Shown: positions 9,781-19,129, counted from the first letter of the stretch. The stretch: DNA of 64,000 bases from RI-153 sp041391225 (GCA_041391225.1 JAWKOL010000010.1:162452-226451); one strand, 5' to 3'. Notes: a model not told the origin generated them from the sequence alone. A program made the numbers and translations.

Positions 9781-12075
9781 ATGGGACTCAACGGACACCA
9801 AAACGGAAACGGATACAAGGTCATCGGCTCGCGGCCTGTCCGCCCCGACGGCGTGGACAAAGTCACCGGCCGCGCCATCTACTCGGCCGACGTGCAGATG
9901 GCCGGTCTGCTGCACGGCAAAATCCTGCGCAGCCCGCACGGACACGCCATCATCAAATCCATCGACACCAGCGCCGCCGAAGCGCTGCCCGGCGTCAAGG
10001 CGGTAGTCACCGCCAAAGACTTCCCCGCCGCCGAGGACAAGATCGAGGATCTGGGTGAAGGCGCCATCAACCTCAAGTACCTCAGCGACAACATCATGGC
10101 GCACGACAAGGCGCTCTACTACGGACACGCCATCGCTGCCGTCGCCGCCACCAGCATCCACATCGCCGAGCAGGCGCTGTCGCTGATCAAGGTGGACTAC
10201 GAAGTGTTGCCCGCCGTGATGACCGCCAAAGAAGCCATCGCCAAAGATGCGCCGATCCTGCTGCCCAACCTGCGCCGCGACGAAATGGGACAGGTCGGCG
10301 ACAAGCCAACCAACATTGCATCCCACTTCCGCCATCATCGCGGTGACCTGGATGCCGGCTTCGCCAAGGCCAAGGTTGTGGTGGAGCGTGAATTCACCAC
10401 CGCTACCGTACACCAGGGTTACATCGAGCCGCAGGCCAGCACCGCGCTCTACAACACCGACGGCCAGATCACGATCTGGACGAGCACGCAGGGTTCCTTC
10501 TCCGTGCGCAACCAGACCGCCGAGATCCTGCGCCTGCCGGTGTCGCACATCAAGGTGATCCCCACCGAGATCGGCGGCGGTTTCGGCGGCAAGATCAACG
10601 TCTACGTGGATCCTGTGGCCGTGACGCTCTCGAAGAAGGCCGTCAACAAGCCCGTGAAGATCGTCATGACCCGCGCCGAAGTGCTGACCTCCACCGGCCC
10701 CACCTCTGGCGGTTTCATCCGTGTGAAGATGGGCGCAGACGAAAATGGCAAGCTCACCGCCGTCCACGCGCAGATGTACTACGAAGCCGGCGCCTACCCC
10801 GGTTCACCCGTCGGCTCGGCCTCCAACGTGATCCTGGCCCCCTACAACTGTGACAACATGCAGGTCGACGGCTACGATATCGTGGTGAACCGTCCTCGCT
10901 CGGCGGCCTACCGTGCGCCGGGCGGCACCAACGCCGCCTTTGCCGCCGAAAGCGTGGCCGACGAAGTGGCCGAGCAGTTGGGCATGGATCCCATCGACTT
11001 CCGCCTGCTCAACGCCACCCGCGAAGGCGACCGCCGCCCCGATGGCGTGCCCCTGCCCAAGCATGGCCTGGTAGAATGCATCGAAGCCATCAAAAATTCA
11101 GATCACTACAAGTCGCCCATCGAAGGTAAATACCGTGGCCGCGGCGTCGCCAACGGCTACTGGAACAACTGGGGCGGCAAATCCAGCGCCGACGCCGTCC
11201 TCAACGCCGACGGCACCGTCAGCCTCAACGAAGCCAGCACCGACATCGGCGGCTCGCGGGCGTCCATCGCCATGCAGTTCGCCGAAGAAGCCGGCATCGC
11301 CTACGATCACGTCAAGCCGCGTGTGGGCGACACCGACAGCGTCTCGTACAACGATGTCACCGGCGGCAGCCGCACCACATTCGGCACCGGCTGGGCCGTC
11401 ATCGAGCTGGCCCGCCTGATGATCGCAGAGATGAAGAAACGGCTGTCCGACATCTGGGGCGTCGACGAAGTGAGCTACGAAGGCAGCGTCTTCAGCGGCG
11501 GCGACAACAAGGCCACCTGGGATCAAGCGGCCAAGATGATCAACAGCGGCGAGAAACCGCTGATGGTCAGCACCACCGTGCATCCGCAGGGCTTCGGCCC
11601 CGGCTTCTCGACGCAGTGTGTCGACGTGGAAGTCGATCCCGAAACGGGCAAGGTGCAGATCCTGCGCTACACCATCGCCCAAGACGTGGGCAAGGCCATC
11701 CATCCCAGCTACGTCGAAGGCCAGTTGCACGGCGGCGTGGCCCAGGGCATCGGCTGGGCGCTCAATGAAGAGTACATCTACAACGACAAGGGTGTGCTCC
11801 TCAACAGCAGCCTGCTCGACTACCGTATGCCCACCGCCTACGATCTGCCCATGATCGACACGATCCTGGTGGAAGTGCCGAACCCCGGCCATCCCTACGG
11901 CGTGCGCGGCGTGGGTGAAGTCTGCATCGTGCCGCCCGCCGGCGCGGTGGCCAACGCCATCTACAACGCCATCGGCGTGCGCATGGAAGAACTGCCCATG
12001 TCGCCGGCGCGCATCCTCGAAGCCCTGTGGGCCAAGGAAGGCGCCTCGGCCGAACCTGTGCCCGGGGACGACTAG
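9781..12075 (+). CDS. Molybdenum hydroxylase large subunit (molybdopterin-binding, xanthine dehydrogenase family)
   Basis: ATG 9781 behind GGAGG gives 764 residues; the frame is open further upstream but that part overlaps the 2Fe-2S gene. Domain order is the a/b hammerhead domain (VTGRAIYSADVQMAGLLHGKILRSP) followed by the two Mo-cofactor domains (GGGFGGKIN, and PYGVRGVGE with the conserved catalytic-type Glu near the end). The active-site loop reads AAYRAPGGTNAAFA. True form I CO dehydrogenase has AYxCSFR, so CO is unlikely; an aldehyde, purine or N-heterocycle hydroxylase is more likely. It forms an operon with the FAD, 2Fe-2S and MoaD-like genes. Confidence 0.93.
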   Translation: MGLNGHQNGNGYKVIGSRPVRPDGVDKVTGRAIYSADVQMAGLLHGKILRSPHGHAIIKSIDTSAAEALPGVKAVVTAKDFPAAEDKIEDLGEGAINLKYLSDNIMAHDKALYYGHAIAAVAATSIHIAEQALSLIKVDYEVLPAVMTAKEAIAKDAPILLPNLRRDEMGQVGDKPTNIASHFRHHRGDLDAGFAKAKVVVEREFTTATVHQGYIEPQASTALYNTDGQITIWTSTQGSFSVRNQTAEILRLPVSHIKVIPTEIGGGFGGKINVYVDPVAVTLSKKAVNKPVKIVMTRAEVLTSTGPTSGGFIRVKMGADENGKLTAVHAQMYYEAGAYPGSPVGSASNVILAPYNCDNMQVDGYDIVVNRPRSAAYRAPGGTNAAFAAESVADEVAEQLGMDPIDFRLLNATREGDRRPDGVPLPKHGLVECIEAIKNSDHYKSPIEGKYRGRGVANGYWNNWGGKSSADAVLNADGTVSLNEASTDIGGSRASIAMQFAEEAGIAYDHVKPRVGDTDSVSYNDVTGGSRTTFGTGWAVIELARLMIAEMKKRLSDIWGVDEVSYEGSVFSGGDNKATWDQAAKMINSGEKPLMVSTTVHPQGFGPGFSTQCVDVEVDPETGKVQILRYTIAQDVGKAIHPSYVEGQLHGGVAQGIGWALNEEYIYNDKGVLLNSSLLDYRMPTAYDLPMIDTILVEVPNPGHPYGVRGVGEVCIVPPAGAVANAIYNAIGVRMEELPMSPARILEALWAKEGASAEPVPGDD

Positions 12076-12078
12076 ACG

Positions 12079-12342
12079 ATGGCCACGGTCTGGATTCCAC
12101 CGCTGATGCGCAACCTCACCGATCAGCAGGAACAGGTGCAGGTTGACGGCGAGAACGTGCGGCAGATCATCGAAGCGCTCGACGCCCGCTTTCCCGGCGT
12201 CGCCGCCCGGCTGATCGACGAAAACCGCATTCGCCCCGGCATCTCGGTCGCGGTGGATGGTCTCATCGGCAACAAAGGGCTGCGCGAACCCGTAAAGCCC
12301 GACAGCGAAGTCCACTTCATCCCCGCCATGAGCGGCGGATGA
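12079..12342 (+). CDS. MoaD/ThiS-family sulfur-carrier-like protein
   Basis: This 87-residue ubiquitin-fold protein starts 3 bases after the Mo subunit stop. It ends in SGG-stop, the exposed Gly-Gly tail that is adenylated and thiocarboxylated in MoaD and ThiS. The core matches the family (VDGENVRQIIEALDARFPGV, HFIPAMSGG). MoaD supplies sulfur for the dithiolene of molybdopterin. Placement at the end of a molybdoenzyme operon suggests a dedicated cofactor-maturation carrier. No MoaE or MoeB gene is near, so partner enzymes would be elsewhere. Confidence 0.88.
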   Translation: MATVWIPPLMRNLTDQQEQVQVDGENVRQIIEALDARFPGVAARLIDENRIRPGISVAVDGLIGNKGLREPVKPDSEVHFIPAMSGG

Positions 12343-12435
12343 GGTGACGGCAAGACGAAGTCAGTCCCGGCAGACCGGAACAACGGCTGCCGGGTCTGTG
12401 ATTGGGGAAGATGATGCGATGACGGGGATGATGCG

Positions 12436-13944
12436 ATGATGGAAGGGACGGCGACGATCTCGCTGCGCACCGAAGAACGGGACGGGCCGACGCTCTCCTG
12501 GCCGGGGAAGCGGCTGTCTGTGCGCGTGGACGTGCCCAGCCTGCACGCCGTGGAAGCATTCGGCGACGGCGGTGGCGACGCGCCCAATCTGCTCTTGCAC
12601 GGGGACAATCTGTCTTCGCTGGCGTGGTTACTCGCCAACGGCTACCGCGGACAGGTGCGCCTGATCTACATCGATCCGCCCTTCGATTCCGACGGCGATT
12701 ACACCAGCGCCAACCGTCTGCGCGGCCCGCGCGGGCAAGTCTTCGGCAGCCGCGTCCAATACCGCGATCGCTGGCAGGGCGGCGATTATCTGCAATTCAT
12801 GGCCGAACGGCTACTCGTGCTCAAGGAACTGCTGCATCCCGACGGCACGCTGTGGCTGCACTGCGATCACCGCGCCGCCAACCGGCTGCAACTGCTGCTG
12901 GAAGAGATCTTCGGGGCGGAATGCTACCTCAACACCATCGCCTGGCGCAGTCAGGTAGCGCGGGGGGCGAAGGTTCACGCCCGTTTCTTCCCGCGCAGCA
13001 CCCACTCGATCCACATCTTCGCGGCCACGCCGCAGGCGCGCCCCACCTGGCATGCGCCGCGCCGCGAAATCGTGATGACCCGCGCCGAAGCTGCCGCCCG
13101 CTTCATGGAAGACGAACACGGATTCTTCCGCACGTCGCACCCCGGCACCTACCGCTTTGAAACACTCGTCGAACTCCACGCCCAAGGACGCATCTACGCG
13201 CCCCACGGCGGTCACGTGGTGGTGGACGAAGCCAACCGGCGCGTCTACGCCTCCAACGGCGGCAACATCGGCGTGAAGTACTACGTGGAACGCCGCGGGC
13301 GTGATCGTTTCGTCGTCACCCGCGCCGTGGACAATCTGTGGGACGACGTCCCCGGCCTCGGCACCATCCCCAGCGAGGACGTCAACTATCCCACGCAGAA
13401 GACCGAAGGACTGCTCCAGCGCGTGATCGAAACAGCGAGCGATCCCGGCGATCTAGTCCTCGACGCCTTCGTCGGCTCCGGCACCAGCGTGGCCGTGGCG
13501 AACAAGCTGTCACGCCGCTGGATCGGCTGCGACGACAACTGGGGATCGATCCGCACCGCCGCCGCTCGCCTCTGCCGCACCGATGCGGCCGGCCCATTCG
13601 CCATCCACCGCCAGGACGGACACCCCGCGCCGCCCGCCGCTATCACCGCCGCCATCCGCACCCGCTACACCGACGGACACCTGCACATCCGCGTCGAGGA
13701 CGTCCGCGCCGAGGCGGTGCTGTCGCAGCTTGACGCGCCGCCGGAGGATTGGCGTGTTACCGTGCAGTCCATCGCCGTCGATCCTTGCTACGATGGGGTT
13801 GTCTTTCGCCCGCAGATCGTGGACGCGCCGACCGGGCGCGAAACGCTGGTCACTGCGGAGTACAGTCTGCCGGTGACGAGGATCGGCGCGGTGGCGGTGC
13901 AGATTGTGGATGTGGTGGGCGGTGAAGTGGTGGTTGCGGAATAA
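12436..13944 (+). CDS. Site-specific DNA methyltransferase, beta class (N6-adenine or N4-cytosine)
   Basis: This 502-residue protein has the catalytic motif DPPF at residues 80-83 (RLIYIDPPFDSD) ahead of the SAM-binding motif LDAFVGSGTS near 341-350. That is the order of beta-class amino-methyltransferases such as type III Mod subunits. NYPTQKTEGLLQRVI precedes motif I as usual. A C-terminal domain of about 120 residues follows with no motif I recognise. No restriction gene lies beside it, so it looks like an orphan methylase. The start is at the second half of a GATGATGCGATGA repeat. It is followed after 15 bases by the sialidase-like gene. Confidence 0.88.
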   Translation: MMEGTATISLRTEERDGPTLSWPGKRLSVRVDVPSLHAVEAFGDGGGDAPNLLLHGDNLSSLAWLLANGYRGQVRLIYIDPPFDSDGDYTSANRLRGPRGQVFGSRVQYRDRWQGGDYLQFMAERLLVLKELLHPDGTLWLHCDHRAANRLQLLLEEIFGAECYLNTIAWRSQVARGAKVHARFFPRSTHSIHIFAATPQARPTWHAPRREIVMTRAEAAARFMEDEHGFFRTSHPGTYRFETLVELHAQGRIYAPHGGHVVVDEANRRVYASNGGNIGVKYYVERRGRDRFVVTRAVDNLWDDVPGLGTIPSEDVNYPTQKTEGLLQRVIETASDPGDLVLDAFVGSGTSVAVANKLSRRWIGCDDNWGSIRTAAARLCRTDAAGPFAIHRQDGHPAPPAAITAAIRTRYTDGHLHIRVEDVRAEAVLSQLDAPPEDWRVTVQSIAVDPCYDGVVFRPQIVDAPTGRETLVTAEYSLPVTRIGAVAVQIVDVVGGEVVVAE

Positions 13945-13959
13945 ACAAGGAGACCAACC

Positions 13960-15057
13960 ATGCCCCACACCCCAATCTTCCGCGCGCCAGGACGCTACGC
14001 CGGCTGGCCCGCCAACTACGGCCTCTGGGCCTGGGACGATGAGATCGTCGTCGGGTTCACGCTGGGCTACTACAAGGCCGACGTGCAGTTTCACCCCCGC
14101 GACAAGGAACGCCCTTTCGAGACGATGCAGGCGCGCAGTGTGGACGGCGGCGCGTCGTGGACAGTCGCGCCCATACCCTGCCGCACGCCCGGTGGCCGCG
14201 CCCTCTCCGCCGACGAACACATGATCCCCGAATTGGGCGTAGGCGCGGCACTGGCCGACGATCCGCCGCAGCCCTGCCCCGGCGATGTGGACTTCACCCA
14301 CCCCGACTTCGCCGTCCTGTGTGCGCGGTCGGGGTTGAAGGCGGGGGCGCGCTCGTGGTTCTACCTGTCCACGGATCGCTGCCGCTCGTGGCAAGGACCG
14401 TACGCCCTGCCCGATTTCGGCCAGACGGGCATCGCCGCCCGCACTGATGTGATCGTCCTCGGGCCGCGGCGGGCGCTATTCTTCCTCACCGCGGCCAAGC
14501 CCGACGGTGAAGAAGGCCGCGTCTTCTGCGCCGAGACCGTCGACGGTGGGCGCACTTTCGCCTTCCGCTCCTGGGTGACGCCGGAACCGGCAGGCTACAC
14601 CATCATGCCCGCCAGCGTGCGCCTGCCCAGTGGACGCATCCTCACGGCGGTGCGGTGCAGCGCCACACGCGAAACCACCACGTCACCGCGCTGCTGGATC
14701 GATCTCTACGTATCCGACGACGAAGGACAAAGCTGGCAGCACTTGTCATGTCCTGTGGCGGATGCAGGGCGCGGCGGCAACCCGCCGGCGATGATCGTCC
14801 TCCGCGATGGGCGACTCTGTCTGGTCAACGGTTACCGCAACCCGCCCTACGAAATCCACACCCGTCTCAGCGCAGATGACGGCCACACCTGGGGCGCACC
14901 CACCGTCCTGCGCAGCGGCGGCGGCAACCACGACATCGGCTACCCTCGCATCGCCCAACGCAAAGACGGCGCGCTGGTGGCGGTGTATTATTGGAACGAT
15001 GATGCGGAGGGAGAGCGGTTTGTGGAAGTTGTGATTGGGGACTGGGATCGCGTATAG
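13960..15057 (+). CDS. BNR/Asp-box repeat protein, exo-sialidase-like
   Basis: This 365-residue protein has repeated Asp boxes of the S-x-D-x-G-x-x-W type: SVDGGASWTV, STDRCRSWQGP, SDDEGQSWQHL and SADDGHTWGAP. These mark a six-bladed beta-propeller of the sialidase superfamily. No signal peptide is visible, so a cytoplasmic location is likely unless exported otherwise. The true substrate is uncertain because many family members are not sialidases. The last codons (VVIGDWDRV) lie in a GATTGGGGACTGGGA repeat whose inverse copy is found upstream of mutL. Confidence 0.82.
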   Translation: MPHTPIFRAPGRYAGWPANYGLWAWDDEIVVGFTLGYYKADVQFHPRDKERPFETMQARSVDGGASWTVAPIPCRTPGGRALSADEHMIPELGVGAALADDPPQPCPGDVDFTHPDFAVLCARSGLKAGARSWFYLSTDRCRSWQGPYALPDFGQTGIAARTDVIVLGPRRALFFLTAAKPDGEEGRVFCAETVDGGRTFAFRSWVTPEPAGYTIMPASVRLPSGRILTAVRCSATRETTTSPRCWIDLYVSDDEGQSWQHLSCPVADAGRGGNPPAMIVLRDGRLCLVNGYRNPPYEIHTRLSADDGHTWGAPTVLRSGGGNHDIGYPRIAQRKDGALVAVYYWNDDAEGERFVEVVIGDWDRV

Positions 15058-15168
15058 CACATGATCCCAATCTCGCAATCTCTTAATCGCCCAATCGCCA
15101 CGCCAAAGCATGCGATACCTAGAAGAATCCCATTTCTCTACCCAATCCCCAGTCCCCAATCCCTATGC

Positions 15169-15174
15169 TATAAT
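15169..15174 (+). promoter_or_regulatory. Consensus -10 box six bases before the mutL start (leaderless candidate)
   Basis: TATAAT (15169-15174) is followed by CCCCCC and the mutL ATG at 15181. Transcription from this box would begin at or beside the A of ATG. There is no ribosome site in front of the ATG and no good -35, which is the pattern of a leaderless promoter. Confidence 0.55.
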
Positions 15175-15180
15175 CCCCCC

Positions 15181-17175
15181 ATGACCATTCAACGATTAGC
15201 GCCGGATGTGGCCGCCAGGATCGCTGCGGGCGAGGTGGTGGAGCGTCCGGCCAATGCCGCCAAGGAATTAATCGAGAACAGCATCGACGCCGGGGCCACC
15301 GAGATCCGCGTGGAGATCAAGGACGGTGGTCAGCGGTTGCTGCGCGTGGTGGACAACGGTAGCGGCATCCCCAGCGACGAGATCGCGCTGGCGCTGGAAC
15401 GTCACGCCACCAGCAAGGTGCGCGAGGTGGAAGATCTGGAGCATGTGCTCACCTTCGGCTTCCGCGGCGAGGCGCTCTACTCCATCGCCGCCGTGAGCCA
15501 CCTCACCGTGAGCAGCCGCCACAAGGACGAAGAATTCGGCACGCAGATCGTGGCCGAAGGCGGCGAGATCACAGGCCGCAGCAGCGCCGGGCTGCCCGTG
15601 GGTACCGTCGTCAACGTGGAGCACCTGTTTTACAACGTCCCCGCGCGCAAGAAGTACCTGCGCCAGCCGTCCACCGAAGCAGGACACATCCGCACCATGC
15701 TCCAGCGCGCCGCATTGGTGCATCCGGATCGGCGCTTCAGCTTGATTGTGGACGGACGTATGGTCTTCCAATCCACCGGCAGCGGCGACGCGCTGGAGGT
15801 GCTTTCGAAGATCTACAGCGTGGACGATGCCCGCCAGTTGATCCCCGTGGGCCGCAGCAAGGCGTCGCAGTTTGGCGGCACGCCCGACGATCTGCCCGAC
15901 GAAGTCGACTTCATGGACGTGGCCCCCGTCGCCGCGCCGTCGTCGCCGGTGATCGTCTCCGGCTACATCAGCCTGCCCACCGTCACCCGCGCCAACCGCT
16001 CATACATCGATCTCTTCGTCAACCGCCGCCCCATTGAGGATCGCACGCTGGCCCACGCCGTGGTGCAGGCGTACCATACTTTCTTGCCGGTGGGGCGCTA
16101 CCCGCTGGCCGCAATCTTCATCGAAGTGCCGCCGGAGCATTTGGACGTCAACGTGCATCCGCGCAAGGCCGAGGTGCGATTCTTGCAACCACGCACCGTC
16201 TTCACCGAAGTGCAGCGTGTGCTGCGTCGCGCCATCGTGGAAAACGCCAATGTACCCAATCTCAACTGGGACACGTCCTCGCTGAGCAGCGCGCCACGCC
16301 CAAGCGGCGACGCCTGGACGCCACGTCAATCACCCACCCTCGCGCCCGACGACGCCAATCCGCCGCAGCGGTCGCTCGATCTTTACGTGCCGCCGCCGTC
16401 CACGCCGCGCCCCAATTTGGACGATCTACCGGCGCGCCAGACACCCGCCAACACGTGGGATCTGCCACCCGAAGCCGCGCCCGATGTCCACGCCGAGATG
16501 GAACCATCCCCCGCGCCAGGGCAGACGCCGCCGCCAGAGCCGGTCACCTCGCCCACGCCACAGCAGACTGCACCGTCACCTTCGCCGAAGACCAGGCAGT
16601 TGCCGCCGCTGCGTGTGGTGGGGCAGGCCGGGGCAATGTACATCATCGCCGAAGGGCCGGAAGGGCTGTATCTGATCGACCAACACGCCGCGCACGAACG
16701 TATCATGTACGAAAAATACATGGCGCAGCGCTTCGGCGGCGGCGTCCCCCGGCAAGGGCTGCTCGATCCGCTCACCCTGCACGTGGGGGACATGCGCGCC
16801 GGGCTGGTGGCCGAGCACCTGCACGAACTCAACGCGGCCGGTTTCGACATCGAACCATTCGGCGGTGACACGTTCCTGGTGCGCGCCGTGCCTAGCGCCC
16901 TCTCCGAACAGGACGCGCAGCGTGTCCTCGATGACATTTTGCAGGGGCTGGTGGACGATAGAAATCTCGTGGGTGAGTCGTTGGAGGCCAAACTGGTGAA
17001 GATGGTGTGCAAGCGCGCCTCGATCAAGGCAGGGCAGGTGCTCAGCGACATCGAGATGAAAGAACTGCTGCGCCAACTCGAAGAATGCCAGTCGCCGCGC
17101 ACCTGTCCCCACGGGCGCCCGACGATGATTCAGCTTACGTCGAATGAGTTGGAGAAGGCGTTTAAGCGAGTGTAG
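15181..17175 (+). CDS. mutL: DNA mismatch repair protein MutL, endonuclease type
   Basis: This 664-residue protein starts at ATG 15181 (MTIQRLAPDVAARIAAGEVV); the frame extends upstream but only through repeat sequence. The GHKL ATPase has ELIENSIDAGAT, DNGSGI, HATSKV and GFRGEAL. A Pro-rich linker covers about residues 370-470. The C-terminal dimer domain keeps the metal-site motifs of endonuclease-active MutL: DQHAAHERIMYE, CKRASIKAGQ and CPHGRP. It would therefore nick the strand to be repaired without MutH. With mutS at the left edge and mutY at 24-25 kb, the window carries three mutation-avoidance genes. Confidence 0.96.
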   Translation: MTIQRLAPDVAARIAAGEVVERPANAAKELIENSIDAGATEIRVEIKDGGQRLLRVVDNGSGIPSDEIALALERHATSKVREVEDLEHVLTFGFRGEALYSIAAVSHLTVSSRHKDEEFGTQIVAEGGEITGRSSAGLPVGTVVNVEHLFYNVPARKKYLRQPSTEAGHIRTMLQRAALVHPDRRFSLIVDGRMVFQSTGSGDALEVLSKIYSVDDARQLIPVGRSKASQFGGTPDDLPDEVDFMDVAPVAAPSSPVIVSGYISLPTVTRANRSYIDLFVNRRPIEDRTLAHAVVQAYHTFLPVGRYPLAAIFIEVPPEHLDVNVHPRKAEVRFLQPRTVFTEVQRVLRRAIVENANVPNLNWDTSSLSSAPRPSGDAWTPRQSPTLAPDDANPPQRSLDLYVPPPSTPRPNLDDLPARQTPANTWDLPPEAAPDVHAEMEPSPAPGQTPPPEPVTSPTPQQTAPSPSPKTRQLPPLRVVGQAGAMYIIAEGPEGLYLIDQHAAHERIMYEKYMAQRFGGGVPRQGLLDPLTLHVGDMRAGLVAEHLHELNAAGFDIEPFGGDTFLVRAVPSALSEQDAQRVLDDILQGLVDDRNLVGESLEAKLVKMVCKRASIKAGQVLSDIEMKELLRQLEECQSPRTCPHGRPTMIQLTSNELEKAFKRV

Positions 17176-17270
17176 CGTAATGCGTGATGCGTAATACGTA
17201 ACTCGTCGAGTGTGATTGGCCGTAATTGGCAAGTTGCCTCGGCCAATTACGCATTACGCACATTTCGCAT
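17176..17270. repeat. Intergenic inverted repeat of GCGTAATGC-type units
   Basis: Units of the type GCGTAATGCGTGATGCG follow the mutL stop, and the inverse (GGCCAATTACGCATTACGC) closes the element, with a GGCCGTAATTGGC palindrome in between. A related element lies at 26422-26527. It may fold as a terminator-like hairpin after mutL. Confidence 0.7.
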
Positions 17271-17291
17271 TCAAATCTCTCCCCCCTCACT

Positions 17292-17320
17292 TTGGCCCAA
17301 GTTCGGGGCTATGCTATACT
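17292..17320 (+). promoter_or_regulatory. Promoter for trigger factor
   Basis: TTGGCC (17292-17297), a 17-base spacer and TATACT (17315-17320) form a good sigma-70-type promoter. It leaves a leader of about 250 bases before the trigger factor start; I see no recognisable riboswitch in it. Confidence 0.65.
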
Positions 17321-17581
17321 ACACGATAGCGCGGATGCGGCGTCGAACAAAGCAGTATGTCTCGACGCCGCACCTCATGTTTATTCCTGAATTTTCAGGA
17401 TGAATCCCAACTTTGTACCCATCCGGGCATGCAGTGTGCAGAAGACAGTGGCTTCCCCATCGGCGTGCGCCGTCCATCTGCAACGAAGGCCCGGTATTTT
17501 TGTCAGCAATCAACGGATGCGTCCCATGGCTACACAGGATGGGAAGCCGACGGCGGACGCCGAGAGAGGTGAGAAGAGCAG

Positions 17582-19129
17582 ATGTCGCTGAAAATTTCAA
17601 CTGAACCTAAAGAAAGTCGCCAGTTGGGCATGACCATCGAGGTCGACCAATCCCGTGTCGATCAGGAATTGAAGAAGGCGGCCCGCAAGCTCGCCGGTCA
17701 ATTGCGCATTCCTGGTTTCCGCAAGGGGAAGGCACCCTATCACGTTGTGGTACGTCACGTTGGCGTAGGCGCTCTCTTCGAGGAATTTGTCGACGATCTC
17801 GGGCAGGAAGTCTACCGCGAGGCGATTGAGCAGGAGAGCATCGACCCGTTTGCCGTGGCTTCGTTGGACAATATCGAGATGGAGCCGCTGCGCTATAGCC
17901 TGACCATTCCCCTGGCTCCAGAAGTGAAACTGGGCGACTACCGCAGCGTGCGCGTGGACGAACCTGAAATCGAGGTCGACGAAGAGGTCGTCCAGGCGCG
18001 CATCGACGAGGTCCTCGAACGCCAGGCAGACTACAAGACCGTGGAACGCGCCGGCGAGTACGGTGACCTGATCACCATCGACGTGCGCGCCGTGGTGCTC
18101 GACGACGAGGGCAACGAGACCGACACCATTGTCCTCGACGAGACAGATTGGGACGTCACCCCCGACGAAGAGAACCCGATGGAGCCGGCAGGCTTTGACG
18201 AAGAACTCCTGGGCATCAGTGCCGGCGAAGAGAAGACCTTCGACATTGCCTGGCCCGAAGACAGCCCCAGCATGTACGCCGGCAACAACGTGCGATTCCA
18301 AGTCAAGGTCCACGAGATCAAAGCGTACATCACCCCTGAACTCACCGACGAAGTGGCGCAGGAAATCGGCGAATACGAGACCGCCGAAGCGTTCATCGAG
18401 AGCGTGCGCGACGCCGTCCGCGAAGAGCAGAAAGCCGAAGCAGAGGCCGAATACTTCAACACGGTGATGGACCAGTTGGTGGAGATCAGTGAACTCGACT
18501 ATCCGCCGGCAGCCGTAGAGATGCAGATCGACCAGATGCTGCGCAACACCGATCAGCAACTACGGCAGATGGGCCTGCAGGGTATACAGCACTACCTGCA
18601 ACTGGTGGGTCGCTCCGCCAACGACTACCGCGAAGAACAGCGCGAACAGGCCGAAAGCAACCTACGCCGCGGCCTTGTCCTCGACGAAATCGCCAAGGCC
18701 GAACAGATTAAAGCCAAGAAATCTGAATTTGAGTCTCGCCTCGAAGACATCTTCGGCCCGCTCAACGAAGACGCCGGTGACGATGAACGCGAATCGCGTG
18801 AAGGCGTCCTCGCCATGATGCGCCAGGAAGGCAATCGCCACATGATCGAAGAGCAGATCATCAGCGAAAAGACTGTCGAGCGCGTGCTGGCCATCGCCCG
18901 CGGCGACGAAGTCCCTGAACCCGGCGCGGACAATGACGACGAAGATGAGGAAGAAGCCGAAGAAGCGCCTGTCGCCGAAGCAGATGCAGAGGCCGTAGAG
19001 GCAGAGATCGCCGAAGCAGAGGCCGATAGCGAACCCGACGCCGATGCAGCGCCGGTTGAGGCGACCGTCACCGAGGATGCAGCGGCGGAATCGCCTACAG
19101 CGGACGAAGCCGAAGAGAAGCAATCCTGA
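17582..19129 (+). CDS. tig: Trigger factor (ribosome-associated chaperone and peptidyl-prolyl isomerase)
   Basis: This 515-residue protein binds the ribosome exit tunnel and shields nascent chains. The N-terminal ribosome-binding domain holds the signature-like GFRKGKAPYHVV near residue 45. The FKBP-type isomerase domain covers about 150-245 (GDLITIDVRA, FDEELLGISAGEEKTF). The helical C-terminal chaperone arms run to about residue 440. The last 70 or so residues are an acidic, Ala/Glu-rich tail (EDEEEAEEAPVAEADAEA) not present in E. coli Tig. RBS-like AGAGGTGAG precedes ATG 17582. clpP and clpX follow, the common tig-clpP-clpX order. Confidence 0.96.
   Translation: MSLKISTEPKESRQLGMTIEVDQSRVDQELKKAARKLAGQLRIPGFRKGKAPYHVVVRHVGVGALFEEFVDDLGQEVYREAIEQESIDPFAVASLDNIEMEPLRYSLTIPLAPEVKLGDYRSVRVDEPEIEVDEEVVQARIDEVLERQADYKTVERAGEYGDLITIDVRAVVLDDEGNETDTIVLDETDWDVTPDEENPMEPAGFDEELLGISAGEEKTFDIAWPEDSPSMYAGNNVRFQVKVHEIKAYITPELTDEVAQEIGEYETAEAFIESVRDAVREEQKAEAEAEYFNTVMDQLVEISELDYPPAAVEMQIDQMLRNTDQQLRQMGLQGIQHYLQLVGRSANDYREEQREQAESNLRRGLVLDEIAKAEQIKAKKSEFESRLEDIFGPLNEDAGDDERESREGVLAMMRQEGNRHMIEEQIISEKTVERVLAIARGDEVPEPGADNDDEDEEEAEEAPVAEADAEAVEAEIAEAEADSEPDADAAPVEATVTEDAAAESPTADEAEEKQS

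Noticed and set aside
8380..12075. Aerobic CO dehydrogenase (coxMSL)
   Set aside because: Order and subunits fit, but the active-site loop is AAYRAPGGTN and not the AYxCSFR of true CO dehydrogenase.
9709..12315. Long open frames on the minus strand across the first Mo-hydroxylase operon
   Set aside because: They are mirror frames of strongly coding plus-strand genes in GC-rich DNA, with low-complexity products and no family motifs.
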